Shown here: positions 5,108-6,085 of the stretch, one piece after another
How the letters are laid out: each line of letters opens with the position of its first letter
Numbering within the stretch: the first letter of the stretch is position 1
NCBI GenBank assembly: GCA_036266975.1
Contig: DATAWZ010000177.1
Span: 1 to 6,085, forward strand
From: DATAWZ01 sp036266975
GTDB taxonomy: Bacteria; Actinomycetota; Thermoleophilia; Solirubrobacterales; Solirubrobacteraceae
Direction: 5' to 3'
Length of the DNA: 6,085 nucleotides
Made by a program: the position numbers and the translations under genes
The notes under the pieces: generated by a model
What the model was told of the DNA's origin: nothing
Database searches by the model: none
What the model saw: the letters and a program-made list of their open reading frames with translations, nothing else

Positions 5108-5129
5108 GCGCTCGGGGGCGGGCGAGCGC
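5108..5129. terminator. Hairpin between convergent genes, possible bidirectional terminator
   Basis: GCGCTCG (5108-5114) pairs with CGAGCGC (5123-5129) over 7 bp around an 8-nt G-rich loop. It lies 14 nt after the stop of the plus-strand ferric-reductase-like gene and 48 nt past the stop of the minus-strand ApbE gene. Convergent genes need terminators here. The stem works on both strands but has no T-tract on either side. Confidence 0.5.
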
Positions 5130-5177
5130 CTCGGGCCCTTAACCCTTCCTGCATCGCGAATCTCGACCTGCCCACGC

Positions 5178-6085
5178 TCACGGCGAGGGCGGGCGGAGCT
5201 GGACCCGGACCCCGCCCAGCGTCAGCGACCGGGGCGGCTCGAGCACGCGCACCGTGCCGTCGTCGAGGACCGCGACGCCGCCATGCGCGAGCCAGTCCGC
5301 GGCGCGGGCCGGGCCGGCGAGCAGCGCCGCCTTGGCGCGCGCCTCGGCCTCGAGCGCGGTGGGCGCCAGCGCGGTGACCTGGGCGACCCCGGTGAACGCC
5401 GGGCGGCCCGTGGCCGGATCGAGCAGGTGATGGGCGGGCCGGCCCTCGCCGTCGCGCCAGCTGCGCTTGCCGATGCCGCTGGTCGCCACCCCGCCGCCGC
5501 GGCGGGCGAAGGTGTGCAGCAGCTCGCCGGCGAACGGGCTGCGGACCTCGACCGCGCGCTCGACCTCGCCCGCGCCGCCCAGCCGCAGGTCGCCGCCGCA
5601 GTCGACCGCGAAGCTCGCGTGGGGGGCGAGCGTCTCGGCCACGATGTCGGCGAACAGCCCCTTGCCGAGCCCGCCGCTGTCCACCCGTACCCCGGGCGGG
5701 CGGCGCACCGTACCCGCCTCGCGGTTGACGTCGATCTCGCGCCAGCGGGCCTGGGCGCGGGCCGCGCTCTGGGTGCGCTGCGGGGCGGCCGCGAGCGTCT
5801 CCGCCAGCGGCAGCGAGGTCGACTCGAAGTGCCCGGCGTAGCCCGCGCGCTCGATCTCGCCCACCAGCGTCGCGTCGACCAAGCCGCCGGAGAACTCACC
5901 GGCCCAGACGACCGCCTCGAGCAGGCGCGCCATCAGCGGGCTGACCGGGACCTCCGCCCGCGGGTCGGCGTTGAGCGTGGAGAGCTCGCTGCCGGGCAGA
6001 AAGCGCGAGAAGCGATCGTGCCAGGCCAGCAGCTGCTCGCGCGCCCTCCGGGCCGCCTGCGCCGCGGCCGGCTCCTCGCTCAGGA
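5178..6085 (-). CDS. apbE: ApbE-family FAD:protein FMN transferase, 5' end cut by window edge
   Basis: The frame enters at the right edge and gives 301 complete codons to TGA at 5178-5180. A small N-terminal part is missing. The enzyme uses FAD to attach FMN covalently to a Thr/Ser of a target flavoprotein, with Mg2+. Hallmarks in order, numbering visible residues: WHDRFSRFLPGSELSTLNADP starting at 21 (shown to 41), SGGLVDATL (65-73), the FAD-binding DSGGLGKG (135-142), DCGGDLR (161-167), ATSGIGKRSW (200-209) and HHLLDPATGRP (218-228). In the metal-site helix the usual Asp-x3-Thr is replaced by Glu247 and Lys251 (ALEAEARAKAALLAG). The Met at 5931-5933 is internal because family motifs lie upstream of it. 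It converges on the ferric-reductase-like gene. Its flavin acceptor is not encoded in the window. Family assignment is firm. Confidence 0.94.
   Translation of the reverse strand, partial: LSEEPAAAQAARRAREQLLAWHDRFSRFLPGSELSTLNADPRAEVPVSPLMARLLEAVVWAGEFSGGLVDATLVGEIERAGYAGHFESTSLPLAETLAAAPQRTQSAARAQARWREIDVNREAGTVRRPPGVRVDSGGLGKGLFADIVAETLAPHASFAVDCGGDLRLGGAGEVERAVEVRSPFAGELLHTFARRGGGVATSGIGKRSWRDGEGRPAHHLLDPATGRPAFTGVAQVTALAPTALEAEARAKAALLAGPARAADWLAHGGVAVLDDGTVRVLEPPRSLTLGGVRVQLRPPSP

Noticed and set aside
5131..5150. CCCTTAACCCTTCC short tandem in the convergent gap
   Set aside because: It looked like a regulator box, but no gene starts downstream on either strand, so there is nothing for it to control.
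5222..5899. Second minus-strand frame inside apbE
   Set aside because: It is Arg/Ser/Ala low-complexity sequence offset by one base from the frame that encodes all ApbE motifs.
1..6085. CRISPR array, tRNA/rRNA, insertion sequence or phage genes
   Set aside because: No regularly spaced repeats, cloverleaf-like sequence, transposase motifs or terminal repeats were seen. All direct repeats found lie within genes or one promoter region.

Overview
The window is very GC-rich (roughly 70% or more by eye) and reads as a chromosomal segment of a high-GC actinobacterium. The closest stylistic match is Thermoleophilia/Solirubrobacterales. I infer this from the cysteine-bearing secreted CAP protein, the Crp-like regulator with a GDLLRPW motif, and the ApbE variant. 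No search was run, so this placement rests on family knowledge only. I see no tRNA, rRNA, CRISPR array, transposase, phage gene or attachment site.

Layout. Positions 1-760 (minus) hold a secreted CAP-domain protein whose C-terminus runs off the left edge. Just upstream of it on the same strand is a UPF0104/flippase-like membrane protein (809-1975). A hairpin-rich gap of about 250 bp (1976-2227) follows. Next is a Crp/Fnr-type regulator (2228-2968, minus). Only 65 bp away and divergent from it is an unrecognised coiled-coil, proline-rich, glycine-rich protein (3034-3507, plus) that ends in a strong GC-rich hairpin. A short-chain dehydrogenase (3639-4433, plus) and a ferric-reductase-like haem membrane protein (4524-5093, plus) come next. 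The ferric-reductase gene converges on an ApbE-type FAD:protein FMN transferase (5178-6085, minus) whose N-terminus runs off the right edge.

How the genes may work together. The right end looks like part of a membrane redox module. It has a diheme transmembrane protein and an enzyme that covalently attaches FMN to an electron-transfer protein. The FMN-carrying acceptor is not in the window. The gap in front of the ferric-reductase gene carries two TTAGCTC copies with an 11-bp period, the geometry expected for an OmpR/PhoP-type response regulator. The CAP and flippase-like genes may share a transcript. The Crp-like regulator and the unknown protein share a divergent control region.

The least explained item is the 157-residue protein at 3034-3507. 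Other points of interest are the OmpR-type repeat, a possible nine-codon leader ORF overlapping the dehydrogenase start, and altered metal-site residues in ApbE. Nothing here amounts to a demonstrated new system.
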